A stretch of 64,000 nucleotides of DNA from Pusillimonas sp. UBA3987 (lineage in GTDB: Bacteria; Pseudomonadota; Gammaproteobacteria; Burkholderiales; Burkholderiaceae_B), in contig DGCD01000011.1 in NCBI GenBank assembly GCA_002384935.1, positions 260,387-324,386 of the forward strand. The letters are read 5' to 3'. Below are positions 52,428 to 60,880 of this stretch, in pieces (position 1 is the first letter of the stretch; every line of letters starts with the position of its first letter). A model generated the notes under the pieces. The model ran no database searches. It had not been told where the DNA came from and worked only from the letters and a program-made list of their open reading frames with translations. The translations under genes and the position numbers were made by a program.

Positions 52428-53137
52428 GGTTGCGTTGATTCCGTACTGGTTTCGCCCTTGGTTATCTCGTTGCGCATGGCTTGAATGACTTGTTTGTAAT
52501 CGCTTTGGCCGAAAATGGCTGAGCCCGACACAAAAGTGTCGGCACCCGCAGCGCGAATTTGGGCGATGTTGTCCACTTTGACGCCGCCGTCCACTTCAAG
52601 CAAGATGGGCTGTCCGCCCTGTTGCATCCACAGGTCGATCTTTTGCCGCGCCTGTTTAAGTTTTTTCAGTGTTGTGGGAATAAAGCTTTGTCCGCCGAAT
52701 CCCGGATTCACCGACATCAATAGAACGATGTCGAGCTTGTCCATGACGTAGTCCATCCAGTCGAGCGGTGTGGCAGGGTTGAAAACCAGGCCGGCCTGAC
52801 AGCCATGGTCTTTGATCAGGGCCAGGCTGCGATCAGGGTGGCGAGAGGCTTCAGGGTGGAAGGTGATGATGTTGGCACCGGCCTTGGCAAATTGCGGGAT
52901 AATGTCGTCCACCGGCTCGACCATCAAATGCACATCAATCGGTGCTGTGGTGTGGGGCCGAATGGCCTGGCAAACCATCGGCCCAATTGTCAGGTTGGGA
53001 ACATAATGGTTGTCCATGACATCGAAATGAATCCAGTCGGCGCCGGCTTCAACGACATTGCGAACCTCTTCACCCAGGCGCGCAAAATCGGCCGAAAGCA
53101 GGCTGGGAGCAATACGGGTGGTGTTGGATGTAGACAT
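52424..53137 (-). CDS. rpe: Ribulose-phosphate 3-epimerase
   Basis: Interconverts ribulose 5-phosphate and xylulose 5-phosphate. 237 residues from ATG 53137: APSLLSADFARLGEE near 10, DWIHFDVMDNHYVPNLTIGP near 34 (metal Asp/His), DVHLMVEPVDD near 68, MSVNPGFGGQSFIP near 145 and EVDGGVKVDN near 182. Pairs with gph by an ATGA overlap. Divergent from apaG. Confidence 0.96.
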   Translation of the reverse strand: MSTSNTTRIAPSLLSADFARLGEEVRNVVEAGADWIHFDVMDNHYVPNLTIGPMVCQAIRPHTTAPIDVHLMVEPVDDIIPQFAKAGANIITFHPEASRHPDRSLALIKDHGCQAGLVFNPATPLDWMDYVMDKLDIVLLMSVNPGFGGQSFIPTTLKKLKQARQKIDLWMQQGGQPILLEVDGGVKVDNIAQIRAAGADTFVSGSAIFGQSDYKQVIQAMRNEITKGETSTESTQP

Positions 53138-53231
53138 TTCTAACCGTCCTGATGCGGCCCGCTGAATTTTCGGGCCAGAATATGACATTATTGCGGATGA
53201 CAGTAGTATTTCAATTCCACGGAAACGCTTT

Positions 53232-53606
53232 ATGAAACCTTATGATCTGAGCATTACGGTGACCCCACAGTATCTGCCCGAGCAGTCCAAGCCTGATGAG
53301 CAACACTACGTTTTTGCATATACCGTGCGCATCACCAATAATGGTGAGCATGCCGCCCAGGTAATCAGCCGGCACTGGATTATTACCGATGGCCGGCAGA
53401 ACGTGCAGGAAGTTCGCGGTTTAGGGGTTGTCGGACAACAACCTCTGTTGGCCCCAGGCGAAACTTTCGAGTACACCAGCGGTTGCCCACTGCCCACACC
53501 GCATGGAACCATGAAAGGCTCGTATCATTGCGTCGGCGACAACGGTATTCCGTTTGAAGCCGAAATTGCTGAATTCGTGTTGGCCATGCCCCGCACATTG
53601 CATTGA
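53232..53606 (+). CDS. apaG: ApaG protein
   Basis: 124 residues, fibronectin III-like fold: HYVFAYTVRITNNGEHAAQVISRHWIITDG near 25, GVVGQQPLLAPGETFEYTSGCPLPTPHGTMKGSY near 60. Linked genetically to Co/Mg resistance in enterobacteria; the biochemical role is unclear. The mltA gene follows after 40 bp. Confidence 0.94.
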   Translation: MKPYDLSITVTPQYLPEQSKPDEQHYVFAYTVRITNNGEHAAQVISRHWIITDGRQNVQEVRGLGVVGQQPLLAPGETFEYTSGCPLPTPHGTMKGSYHCVGDNGIPFEAEIAEFVLAMPRTLH

Positions 53607-53646
53607 GATTGTACTGATGACCGCGTTTTCCTGCTCTGGAGTTTCC

Positions 53647-54933
53647 GTGAACCGGCTATTACCCGTATTTTTGCTATCCATTTTTCTTGCTGCCTGTACC
53701 ACCACGGAACTGGAGCAACCCGCACCGACCCCACCGGCTGAGCCAATAGAGGATATTTCGGTATTGCCACTGAATGTCCCGGAATTGGCCTCCTTGCCGG
53801 AAACGCCGGCTCGGACGCTTGCCGGCAGGTTTCAGGCGGTTCAGTGGGGTGCCCTGCCCGGATGGCAGGACGACGACCTGAGTCATGTATGGAAGGCTTT
53901 CGTCAATAACTGCAAGGGTTTGATGCGCCCTGTTTCCGGCTCCTTGACAATGCCGGCGCGCGCAACCCCCCGCGTCTGGCAACCGGTATGCGCCGAGGTA
54001 TTAATGTCGGGCCTGCCAGAAGAGGGCTCTAACGATACCGCCGCAATTCGCGCGTTTTTGCAACGGCACCTGCAACCCTGGCGTTTGCTCAATGGCGATG
54101 GCGAAATTGCACGCAATACGGTAACGGGATACTACGAGCCGCTTATTTATGCTTCGCGTGAACGTGCGGGCGATTACCAGTGGCCGTTGTATGCATCGCC
54201 AGACGACTTGTTGACGATTGACCTGGGCTCGGTGTATCCGGAGCTGGCGGGAAAAAGAATCCGCGGTAAGCTCGATGGTGACCGCGTGGTGCCATATGAT
54301 ACGCGTGCGCAGATTGCAGAGTCTGGCCAGCCTCCTCCAGTGATTGTTTGGGCGAACGACCCTGTTGAGGCTTTCTTTTTGCAAATTCAAGGCTCGGGCC
54401 GGGCGCAATTGCCTAATGGTGAAACCATTCGCTTGGCTTACGACAACCATAATGGCCGCCCATATGCTTCTATCGGGAAGTGGCTGGCCGATCAAGGTGA
54501 ATTGCCGCTGGCACAGGCTTCCATGCAGAATATCAAGGCATGGGCGAAACGCAACCCACAGCGTGTTCAGGAAATGCTGAATGCCAATCAGGCCATGGTT
54601 TTTTTCCGTGAGGAAGCCGTCCTTGATCCCGAACTGGGTCCAAAAGGCGCTTATGGCATTGCCCTGATGGCAGAGCGATCAATTGCGGTTGATACCGCTT
54701 TTGTGCCTTTGGGGGCGCCGGTGTATCTGGCCACGACATACCCCGCGTCGTCAGCACCGTTACGGCGTCTGGTGTTCGCGCAAGATACGGGCGCGGCCAT
54801 AAAAGGTGCAGCGCGTGTTGATTACTACTGGGGCTTTGGCGATGATGCCGGCGCAAAAGCCGGCAGAATGAAACAGAAGGGCGACGTTTGGGTGCTATGG
54901 CCCAAGCAGGCAGGTATGCCATCAGCAAGATGA
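53647..54933 (+). CDS. mltA: Membrane-bound lytic murein transglycosylase A
   Basis: Outer-membrane lipoprotein that cleaves peptidoglycan. The GTG at 53647 is chosen because TCTGGAG lies just upstream and the result is a lipoprotein signal with lipobox LAAC (Cys near 17); earlier ATGs lack a ribosome site. 428 residues: VTGYYEPLIYASRERAG near 155, IQGSGRAQLPNG near 245, and the C-terminal 3D domain with catalytic Asp in AQDTGAAIKGAARVDYYWG. Ends in an ATGA overlap with the ubiH-type gene. Confidence 0.93.
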   Translation: MNRLLPVFLLSIFLAACTTTELEQPAPTPPAEPIEDISVLPLNVPELASLPETPARTLAGRFQAVQWGALPGWQDDDLSHVWKAFVNNCKGLMRPVSGSLTMPARATPRVWQPVCAEVLMSGLPEEGSNDTAAIRAFLQRHLQPWRLLNGDGEIARNTVTGYYEPLIYASRERAGDYQWPLYASPDDLLTIDLGSVYPELAGKRIRGKLDGDRVVPYDTRAQIAESGQPPPVIVWANDPVEAFFLQIQGSGRAQLPNGETIRLAYDNHNGRPYASIGKWLADQGELPLAQASMQNIKAWAKRNPQRVQEMLNANQAMVFFREEAVLDPELGPKGAYGIALMAERSIAVDTAFVPLGAPVYLATTYPASSAPLRRLVFAQDTGAAIKGAARVDYYWGFGDDAGAKAGRMKQKGDVWVLWPKQAGMPSAR

Positions 54934-56102
54934 AAAAGACAGACATCGCGGTTTGCGGCACCGGTATCATTGGCTTGGCTGCGGCCTTGGGGTTAACACG
55001 CGCCGGTTTTCGAACTGTTCTTGTTGGCCCGCAACGGGTTATTGCGCCGGCTCAGCCTCATGGTTTTGGCGCGCGGGTGTATGCCATTTCCCCTGCCAGC
55101 AGGCGTTTTCTGGAATCGTTGGGAGTATGGTCTTTACTCGATGCCTCCAGGATTACACCCGTCGAAGCCATGCAGGTCTTTGGCGATGCAAATGGACACC
55201 TTGAATTGAATGCATGGCAAGACGCCCAGGATGTCATGGCCTGGATTGTCGAGTCAGACGAAATCGAGCGGGCACTTGTCCAGGCGATCCGGGTGTTCGG
55301 GGTTGAATGGCAAAACGATCGTTTTTCTGCGTTTGAATCTCCAGGCAGTATCCGCACCGAGTCGGGTTCTGCAATAGAGGCTGATCTGGTGGTGGGTGCC
55401 GAGGGTGCACGCTCGGCAGTTCGTCAGGCAGCGCGCATCAAGACCGTTTCACGCGCTTATGGCGAAATGGGCGTGGTTACGCATTTATCTGTCCAGCGGC
55501 CTCATCAGAACACGGCTTTTCAGTGGTTCACGCCTGATGGTGTGATTGCCTTCTTGCCCATGCCTGACACGCCGGCCGGTTCGCAGGTGTCTCTGGTCTG
55601 GTCGATGCCCAAGCACAAGGCAGAACCGCTTTTGGCCATGTCGCAAGATCATGCGCATGATTGGCTCAATACTCATCTTGCCGGGCTTGGTCATCAGTTG
55701 GGGAGTGCGGCGGTTACTGCGCCAATATATGGGTTCCCGCTTTTTGTCGAGTCCAGTGATGTGATTGCGCCAGGGGTGGCGTTGGTGGGAGACGCTGCTC
55801 ACAGGGTTCATCCTCTGGCCGGCCAAGGGTTGAACCTGGGCTTGGGAGACGTTGCCGCATTATTGAACGTTTTGCGCGCAAAGCCGTCATATCAGCGTGC
55901 CGGCGATTTGCGGTTGCTTGGCCGTTATCGTCGGGCACGCGCAGAGCCTGTTTTCATGATGCGCTTTGTTACCGATGGGTTGCATCGTTTGTTTTCGTCG
56001 CGTTTACCGCCGGTCGTGATGGCAAGAAACACGGGGCTGTCAATTGTGAACAGTGTACCGATGCTCAAGCGTCAAATTATTAAAGGTGCTTCTCGTCATT
56101 AA
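54930..56102 (+). CDS. UbiH/Coq6-family FAD hydroxylase
   Basis: Ring hydroxylase of ubiquinone synthesis, by family. 390 residues from ATG 54930: dinucleotide motif AVCGTGIIGLAAALGLTRAG near 7, GAEGARSAVRQAA near 165, and GVALVGDAAHRVHPLAGQGLNLGLGDVAALL near 290, the UbiH/UbiF/UbiI signature. Which ring position it hydroxylates cannot be told. Downstream dsbC follows after 40 bp. Confidence 0.9.
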   Translation: MKKTDIAVCGTGIIGLAAALGLTRAGFRTVLVGPQRVIAPAQPHGFGARVYAISPASRRFLESLGVWSLLDASRITPVEAMQVFGDANGHLELNAWQDAQDVMAWIVESDEIERALVQAIRVFGVEWQNDRFSAFESPGSIRTESGSAIEADLVVGAEGARSAVRQAARIKTVSRAYGEMGVVTHLSVQRPHQNTAFQWFTPDGVIAFLPMPDTPAGSQVSLVWSMPKHKAEPLLAMSQDHAHDWLNTHLAGLGHQLGSAAVTAPIYGFPLFVESSDVIAPGVALVGDAAHRVHPLAGQGLNLGLGDVAALLNVLRAKPSYQRAGDLRLLGRYRRARAEPVFMMRFVTDGLHRLFSSRLPPVVMARNTGLSIVNSVPMLKRQIIKGASRH

Positions 56103-56142
56103 CTGGCGCGGTTACCTGGGCTGAATATTTAAAGGAGTTTTC

Positions 56143-57018
56143 ATGCTGTTGAATTGGGCGCGAAAAGTACTGCCCGCTGCTTTGTGTGGTGTCTTGCTTG
56201 CGGGCGCAAGCGCTGCAAAAACGTTGGAGCAACAAGATTATCCCCCTGGCCCTGGTGCGCAGGAAGCCGCGGCTGAACGCACCGCGCGACCCGCACGACC
56301 CGCACCCAACGCTGCACCTCAGGACAATACGGCGTCTGAGCCAATGATTGAGCCGGCCCAGGTCAAGAAGCACTTTGAGAGCCGCTTTCCTGGCGTTGAC
56401 GTTGTGTCGGTGCGGGCTACCCCGTTCGAGGGGCTGTACGAAGTTCAGGTGGGTAATGATCTGGTGTATAGCGATGCCCAGGTACGCTTTGTGATGCAAG
56501 GTGCTTTGATCGATGCCATTGACCGCGTCGATTTAACAGCCCAGCGCCAGTACACTTTGAATCAGGTCGATTTCGACGAGTTGCCGCTCGATAAGGCAAT
56601 CAAGCAGGTAACCGGTGATGGCAGCCGGGTGATGGTGGCCTTTGAAGATCCCAATTGCGGATATTGCCGTCAGTTGCATCAAACGCTGGCCCGACTCGAT
56701 AACGTCACGATATATACCTTGTTGTTCCCAATCCTTTCGCCCGACTCACATGAAAAGGCGCGGGATATCTGGTGTGCGGAAGATCCCGCTGCGGCATGGC
56801 GACAGTGGATGATCAATGGTGTCAAGCCTGTACGGCGCGAATGTGAGACCCCTGTGGAAGACATTACGGCGCTTGCACGCAAGTTGCGCATTACGGGAAC
56901 ACCGGCCTTGTTCTTCCCTGACAATACCCGGGTGAATGGTGCAATGCCTCTGGAAAGTCTCCAGGCCAAGCTTGAAAGCCAGGATGAGCAGGTAACTCAA
57001 AACGCAAAAACGCAATAG
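56143..57018 (+). CDS. dsbC: Thiol:disulfide interchange protein DsbC/DsbG-like
   Basis: Periplasmic disulfide isomerase. 291 residues: signal peptide ending near residue 25 (ASAA), an unusual Ala/Pro/Glu-rich linker of about 40 residues, a DsbC dimerisation domain (VKKHFESRFPGVDVVSV near 74), and a thioredoxin fold with CGYC at 172-175 in FEDPNCGYCRQLH and cis-Pro TGTPALFF near 257. The CGYC active site favours DsbC over DsbG (CPYC). Confidence 0.92.
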   Translation: MLLNWARKVLPAALCGVLLAGASAAKTLEQQDYPPGPGAQEAAAERTARPARPAPNAAPQDNTASEPMIEPAQVKKHFESRFPGVDVVSVRATPFEGLYEVQVGNDLVYSDAQVRFVMQGALIDAIDRVDLTAQRQYTLNQVDFDELPLDKAIKQVTGDGSRVMVAFEDPNCGYCRQLHQTLARLDNVTIYTLLFPILSPDSHEKARDIWCAEDPAAAWRQWMINGVKPVRRECETPVEDITALARKLRITGTPALFFPDNTRVNGAMPLESLQAKLESQDEQVTQNAKTQ

Positions 57019-57055
57019 TGCGATGTCGCGGGATCGTGTGAACTGACATAAATGT

Positions 57056-57070
57056 ACCTGCCTCGCAGGT
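57056..57070. terminator. Short hairpin between dsbC and convergent lysR
   Basis: ACCTGC-CTC-GCAGGT at 57056-57070 followed by TAAAAG. A weak terminator candidate; it overlaps the first base of the lysR stop. Confidence 0.3.
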
Positions 57071-58002
57071 TAAAAGCGTGCTTCCGGAGGGCCTTGGACG
57101 GAAGTGGCAAATAGGCGGAAAATGAGTTGTCGAAGCCATTGGTTGCCCGGGTCGCGGTGATATCGGGCATGCCAGAACAGGTTGATTTCCACTTTTGGCA
57201 AGTCGATCGGGTGTGCGGCGTAACTCAGGTTCAAGGGTTTTTCATAGCGCAGGGCATAGAGTTCCGGCACAGTGGCAATCATCTCTGACGTTTGCACAAT
57301 GTGACCTACCGCTACGAAGTGCGGAACAAGCAGGCGGATACGGCGTTTTGCCGTTCCGCTTTCGATAATTTCGTCGGCACGGTCGTGGCCTGTGCCTTCC
57401 GAAATAACGCGAACGTGTTCCGCTTCGAAAAACTCACGCTGTGTTATCGCGCCTTTGTCCAAAGCATGCCCTTTCCGAAACAGACAAACATAACGTTGCA
57501 GAAAAAGGCGTTGCTGATGAAATCCGGTGATCAATTGGGGAAGCAGACCGATGGCCAGGTCGACCTGGCCGGCCTCCATGGCTTCACGCAGATTGCCGCG
57601 ATCGTCGCGTACGGTGCTGATCGTGATGTCAGGTGCAATTTCGTTCAGCGCGGCTATCAATCTGGGCAAGAATTCAATTTCGCCAAGATCACTCATGCCG
57701 ATAATGAATTTTCGGTGGCTTTCGCCAGGGCGAAATTCAGATTGTTGATTCAGTGTTGTGTACAAAAGCTCCAATGCCTGGTTAACGGGCTCTGCCATGG
57801 CGCTGGCATAAGGCGTTGGCATCATGCCCTTCTGGGTGCGAATGAACAGGTCGTCGCGGGTCAGTTGGCGCAAGCGCTTCAGGGCGTGACTCACTGCGGG
57901 TTGGCTCAGTCCCAGTTGGTCTGCGGCACCCGATACGCTGCGTTCCATCAGAAGTTCCCGGAACACCAGCAGCAGGTTCAAGTCGATGTCCTTGAGCTCC
58001 AT
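57070..58002 (-). CDS. LysR regulator, NahR/NagR/DntR-like
   Basis: 310 residues. Start MELKDIDLNLLLVF, helix-turn-helix SVSGAADQLGLSQPAVSHALKRLR (residues 22-45) and sensor-domain stretches GMSDLGEIEFLPRL, DLAIGLLPQLITGFHQQRLF and LVPHFVAVGHIVQTSEMIATVP that closely resemble the salicylate-responsive NahR/NagR group. Divergent from the Rieske oxygenase genes it likely activates. Effector identity (salicylate or relative) is inference from similarity. Confidence 0.9.
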   Translation of the reverse strand: MELKDIDLNLLLVFRELLMERSVSGAADQLGLSQPAVSHALKRLRQLTRDDLFIRTQKGMMPTPYASAMAEPVNQALELLYTTLNQQSEFRPGESHRKFIIGMSDLGEIEFLPRLIAALNEIAPDITISTVRDDRGNLREAMEAGQVDLAIGLLPQLITGFHQQRLFLQRYVCLFRKGHALDKGAITQREFFEAEHVRVISEGTGHDRADEIIESGTAKRRIRLLVPHFVAVGHIVQTSEMIATVPELYALRYEKPLNLSYAAHPIDLPKVEINLFWHARYHRDPGNQWLRQLIFRLFATSVQGPPEARF

Positions 58003-58003
58003 T

Positions 58004-58018
58004 ATTCATCCCATGAAT
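58004..58018. promoter_or_regulatory. Inverted repeat at the lysR start
   Basis: ATTCAT-CCC-ATGAAT, perfect 6 bp arms, directly upstream of the lysR start codon. A candidate autoregulatory site. Confidence 0.4.
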
Positions 58019-58074
58019 ATTGTTAATTAATTAAATTCTATAGGTAAATGGATGTGGCTTATTTATACTTTTCG

Positions 58075-58089
58075 ATTCACGCTGATTTA
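58075..58089. promoter_or_regulatory. Candidate NahR-type activator site
   Basis: ATTCACGCT at 58075-58083, which matches the 5' nine bases of the NahR/NagR consensus as I recall it (ATTCACGCT-N2-TGAT); the following GATTTA matches less well. It is in the divergent region, 56 bp before the oxygenase start codon. Confidence 0.5.
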
Positions 58090-58138
58090 ATGCTGCCGCC
58101 AACAGAGAAAAATGGTTAATGCAGGCAAGGAGAAGACA

Positions 58139-59401
58139 ATGAATCAGGTTCCTGAAGTGTTCCCCAGGCACCCGAAGTGGGAAGGGGAAGGTAAAAGTCG
58201 TATTCCGTACTGGGCATATACCGATTCGGACATCTACAAGCAAGAGCTGGAGCGTTTGTTTTACAACAATCATTGGTGTTACGTGGGGTTGGAGGCCGAA
58301 GTGCCGAACCCGGGGGATTTCAAGCGTACTGTGATTGGAGAGCGCTCCGTTATCATGACGCGCGATCTGGACGGCGAAATTAACGTTATTGAGAACGTAT
58401 GCGCGCACCGTGGCATGCAGTTCTGTAGAAAACGTCATGGCAACGCCAAGGAAATGGTGTGTCCGTATCACCAGTGGAATTACAGTTTAAAGGGTGATTT
58501 GCAGGGTGTTCCGTTTCTGCGCGGGGTCAAGCGCGAGGGGCAGGTGCAGGGAGGCATGCCCAAAGAGTTCAAAACCAGGGAACACAGTCTGAACAAATTG
58601 AAAGTGGCCACTCGGGGTGGGGTGGTATTTGCTTCTTTTGATCACAACGTTGAAAATTTTGAAGACTTCCTTGGGCCCGATATTCTGCACTATTTTGATC
58701 GTCTTTTTAATGGTCGAGAGTTGAAGATACTGGGTTACAACCGCCAGCGTATTCCGGGTAATTGGAAGCTGATGCAGGAAAATATTAAAGATCCCTATCA
58801 TCCAGGCTTGCTGCATACGTGGTTCATCACTTACGGATTATGGCGTGCCGATAATAAATCTGCGTTGCGCATGGATGATCAGCATCGCCATGCGGCGATG
58901 ATTTCCACGCGGGGCAATGCGCAAACCAAGAACGAAGTGACGACGGGTATAACCAGTTTCAAAGAGTCAATGGAAATCAACGACAAGCGTTTGCTTGATA
59001 TCGTGCATGAAGACTGGTGGGGTGAGCCCACGGCAGTCATGATGACGATCTTTCCCAGCGTGATCTTCCAGCAGCAGGTCAACAGCGTCTCCACGCGTCA
59101 TATTCAACCCGATGGGCATGGGTCGTTCGATTTTGTCTGGACGCATTTCGGTTTTGAGGATGACACGCCTGAAATGACGCAGCGCCGCTTGATTCAGGCC
59201 AATTTGTTTGGTCCGGCGGGCTTTGTTTCTGCTGATGACGGTGAAGTCATTGAGTTTTCCCAATCAGGGTTCGAACAAAAGCCCTACCACCGTGCGTTGG
59301 CCGAGCTTGGGGGCTACGAGGCCGAGAACACCGAACACATGGTGACCGAAACCCTGATCCGCGGGATGTATGAATACTGGCGCAAAGTCATGGAGGTTTA
59401 A
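58139..59401 (+). CDS. Rieske oxygenase large subunit, salicylate 5-hydroxylase-like
   Basis: Catalytic alpha subunit of a multicomponent aromatic-ring oxygenase. ATG 58139 follows AAGGAG; the frame from 58112 is longer without support. 420 residues: Rieske centre Cys88, His90, Cys108, His111 (CAHRG and CPYHQW); mononuclear iron site N215-D218-H221-H226. The N-terminal part (WAYTDSDIYKQELERLFYNNHWCYVGLEAE) resembles NagG (salicylate 5-hydroxylase) and AndAc (anthranilate dioxygenase) as I recall them. Beta subunit and ferredoxin genes follow; a reductase is absent. Confidence 0.9.
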   Translation: MNQVPEVFPRHPKWEGEGKSRIPYWAYTDSDIYKQELERLFYNNHWCYVGLEAEVPNPGDFKRTVIGERSVIMTRDLDGEINVIENVCAHRGMQFCRKRHGNAKEMVCPYHQWNYSLKGDLQGVPFLRGVKREGQVQGGMPKEFKTREHSLNKLKVATRGGVVFASFDHNVENFEDFLGPDILHYFDRLFNGRELKILGYNRQRIPGNWKLMQENIKDPYHPGLLHTWFITYGLWRADNKSALRMDDQHRHAAMISTRGNAQTKNEVTTGITSFKESMEINDKRLLDIVHEDWWGEPTAVMMTIFPSVIFQQQVNSVSTRHIQPDGHGSFDFVWTHFGFEDDTPEMTQRRLIQANLFGPAGFVSADDGEVIEFSQSGFEQKPYHRALAELGGYEAENTEHMVTETLIRGMYEYWRKVMEV

Positions 59402-59403
59402 TC

Positions 59404-59874
59404 ATGGATCTGCAAACATTTATTGCCTTGAACAAGCTCTATGCCGACTATGCCGCCACGATTGACGCGGAAGACTGGAACGGCTGGACGGAATATTTCG
59501 TTGAAGATTGCGAGTACAAGGTACAGCCGCGGGAGAACTATGAGCGCGGCTTTCCGTTGTCAACCATGTGGTTTATCAGTAAAGGCATGCTGAAAGATCG
59601 CGCTTTTGGTATTTCGGAAACCTTGTTTCATGATCCTTATTATCAGCGTCATGTTGTCGGCTCACCTCGTATCCTCAGTGAAGAAAAGGGTGAAATTCAA
59701 TCTGAAGCAAATTATGCGGTGTTCCGCACGAAATTGAACGGCGAGTCTACTGTGTTCAATGTGGGGCGTTATATCGACCGAATCGTACAAACCGATGATG
59801 GACTTAAATTCAAGTCGCGATTTTGTATTTACGATTCTGAAATGATTGCCAATTCTTTAATTTATCCAGTGTGA
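59404..59874 (+). CDS. Aromatic-ring oxygenase small (beta) subunit
   Basis: 156 residues of the SnoaL-like/ring-hydroxylating beta family: FIALNKLYADYAATIDAEDWNGWTEYFVEDCEYKV at the start, DRAFGISETLFHDPYYQRHVVG near 79, and YDSEMIANSLIYPV at the end, typical of NagH/AndAd. It packs with the alpha subunit in an alpha3beta3 enzyme and holds no cofactor. Two bases separate it from the large-subunit gene. Confidence 0.9.
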   Translation: MDLQTFIALNKLYADYAATIDAEDWNGWTEYFVEDCEYKVQPRENYERGFPLSTMWFISKGMLKDRAFGISETLFHDPYYQRHVVGSPRILSEEKGEIQSEANYAVFRTKLNGESTVFNVGRYIDRIVQTDDGLKFKSRFCIYDSEMIANSLIYPV

Positions 59875-59881
59875 GGTTTGT

Positions 59882-60202
59882 ATGTCAGGTGATCATTGGG
59901 TTGATGTTCTTGCTTGCGAGGATTTGCCCGAGGACGACGTAGTCGGAGTTGATGTTCAGGGTCGTGATATTGCCATTTATGAGTGTGACGGCGCGTATTT
60001 TGCAACCGACAATATCTGTACGCATGGACACGCGCGTTTGTGCGATGGTTTTCTGGAAGACGGTGAAATCGAGTGCCCTTTGCATCAGGGGCGTTTTGAT
60101 ATCCGCACGGGAAAAGCGCTCTGCGACCCGCTTACAGAGGACATTCGCACTTATCCCGTCAAGGTCGACGATGGGCGCGTATGGCTTCAGCTTGAACAAT
60201 AA
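59882..60202 (+). CDS. Rieske [2Fe-2S] ferredoxin
   Basis: Carries electrons from a reductase to the oxygenase. 106 residues with the cluster ligands Cys46, His48, Cys65 and His68 (CTHGH and CPLHQGRFD), the NagAb/AndAb/BphF type. No flavoprotein reductase gene is present before or after, so the system depends on one encoded elsewhere. Confidence 0.93.
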   Translation: MSGDHWVDVLACEDLPEDDVVGVDVQGRDIAIYECDGAYFATDNICTHGHARLCDGFLEDGEIECPLHQGRFDIRTGKALCDPLTEDIRTYPVKVDDGRVWLQLEQ

Positions 60203-60275
60203 GTATTAATAAGATTAATAGGTTTGGTTCCCGGTATTTTGTAATATTTCGCCTTTTCTTCTGAAGAATGGCCGC

Positions 60276-60755
60276 TTACCTCTGTGCGGGCAGCGGTAGC
60301 GCTGTTTTATATTTGACCTGTTTCAGGGCAAAGCTGGATTTAATGTTGGACACACCAGGTATCTTGGACAACTCATCAATAATAAATCGTTCAAGTGCCT
60401 GGATATCCGGAACCACCACTCTAAGCAAATAATCAGCGTCACCGGTCATCAAGTAGCACTCCATGACTTCCGGATAGTCTCGAATGGCGTTTTCGAATCG
60501 CTCGAGTGATTTTTCAACTTGTTGCTCCAGGCGAATTTCGATAAATACGCTTACGTTCAAGCCAATTTGCAACGGGTCCAGCAGCGTGACATACCTTGAT
60601 ATGACGCCCATTTCTTCCAGCGCTTTTACTCGGGCCAGGCAGGGAGAGGCAGACAGGTTGACACGTGTCGCAAGCTCGGTATTGGTTAAACGCGCGTTGG
60701 CCTGAAGCGCTTGAAGAACTTTCATGTCTATTGAATCAAGTCGTTTTTTCCGCAT
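60276..60755 (-). CDS. Lrp/AsnC-family transcription regulator
   Basis: 159 residues: N-terminal helix-turn-helix LDSIDMKVLQALQANARLTNTELATRVNLSASPCLARVKALE and C-terminal RAM/ACT ligand domain (VFIEIRLEQQVEKSLERFE, then YLMTGDADYLLRVVVPD). Divergent from an AceE-type enzyme gene 125 bp away, the arrangement known for mdeR and mdeB in Pseudomonas putida methionine catabolism; likely its local regulator responding to an amino acid. Confidence 0.9.
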   Translation of the reverse strand: MRKKRLDSIDMKVLQALQANARLTNTELATRVNLSASPCLARVKALEEMGVISRYVTLLDPLQIGLNVSVFIEIRLEQQVEKSLERFENAIRDYPEVMECYLMTGDADYLLRVVVPDIQALERFIIDELSKIPGVSNIKSSFALKQVKYKTALPLPAQR

Positions 60756-60880
60756 TAAATTTCTCTTTTCAAGATTTTTTCAAAATAATATGCTGTAAAA
60801 AAGCTTTTTTTCGGCCGATAACAGCAGCACATTTTGCAGCCTCCTCACTATACTGAATTGATCTGTTCAGGAGGCCAAAA

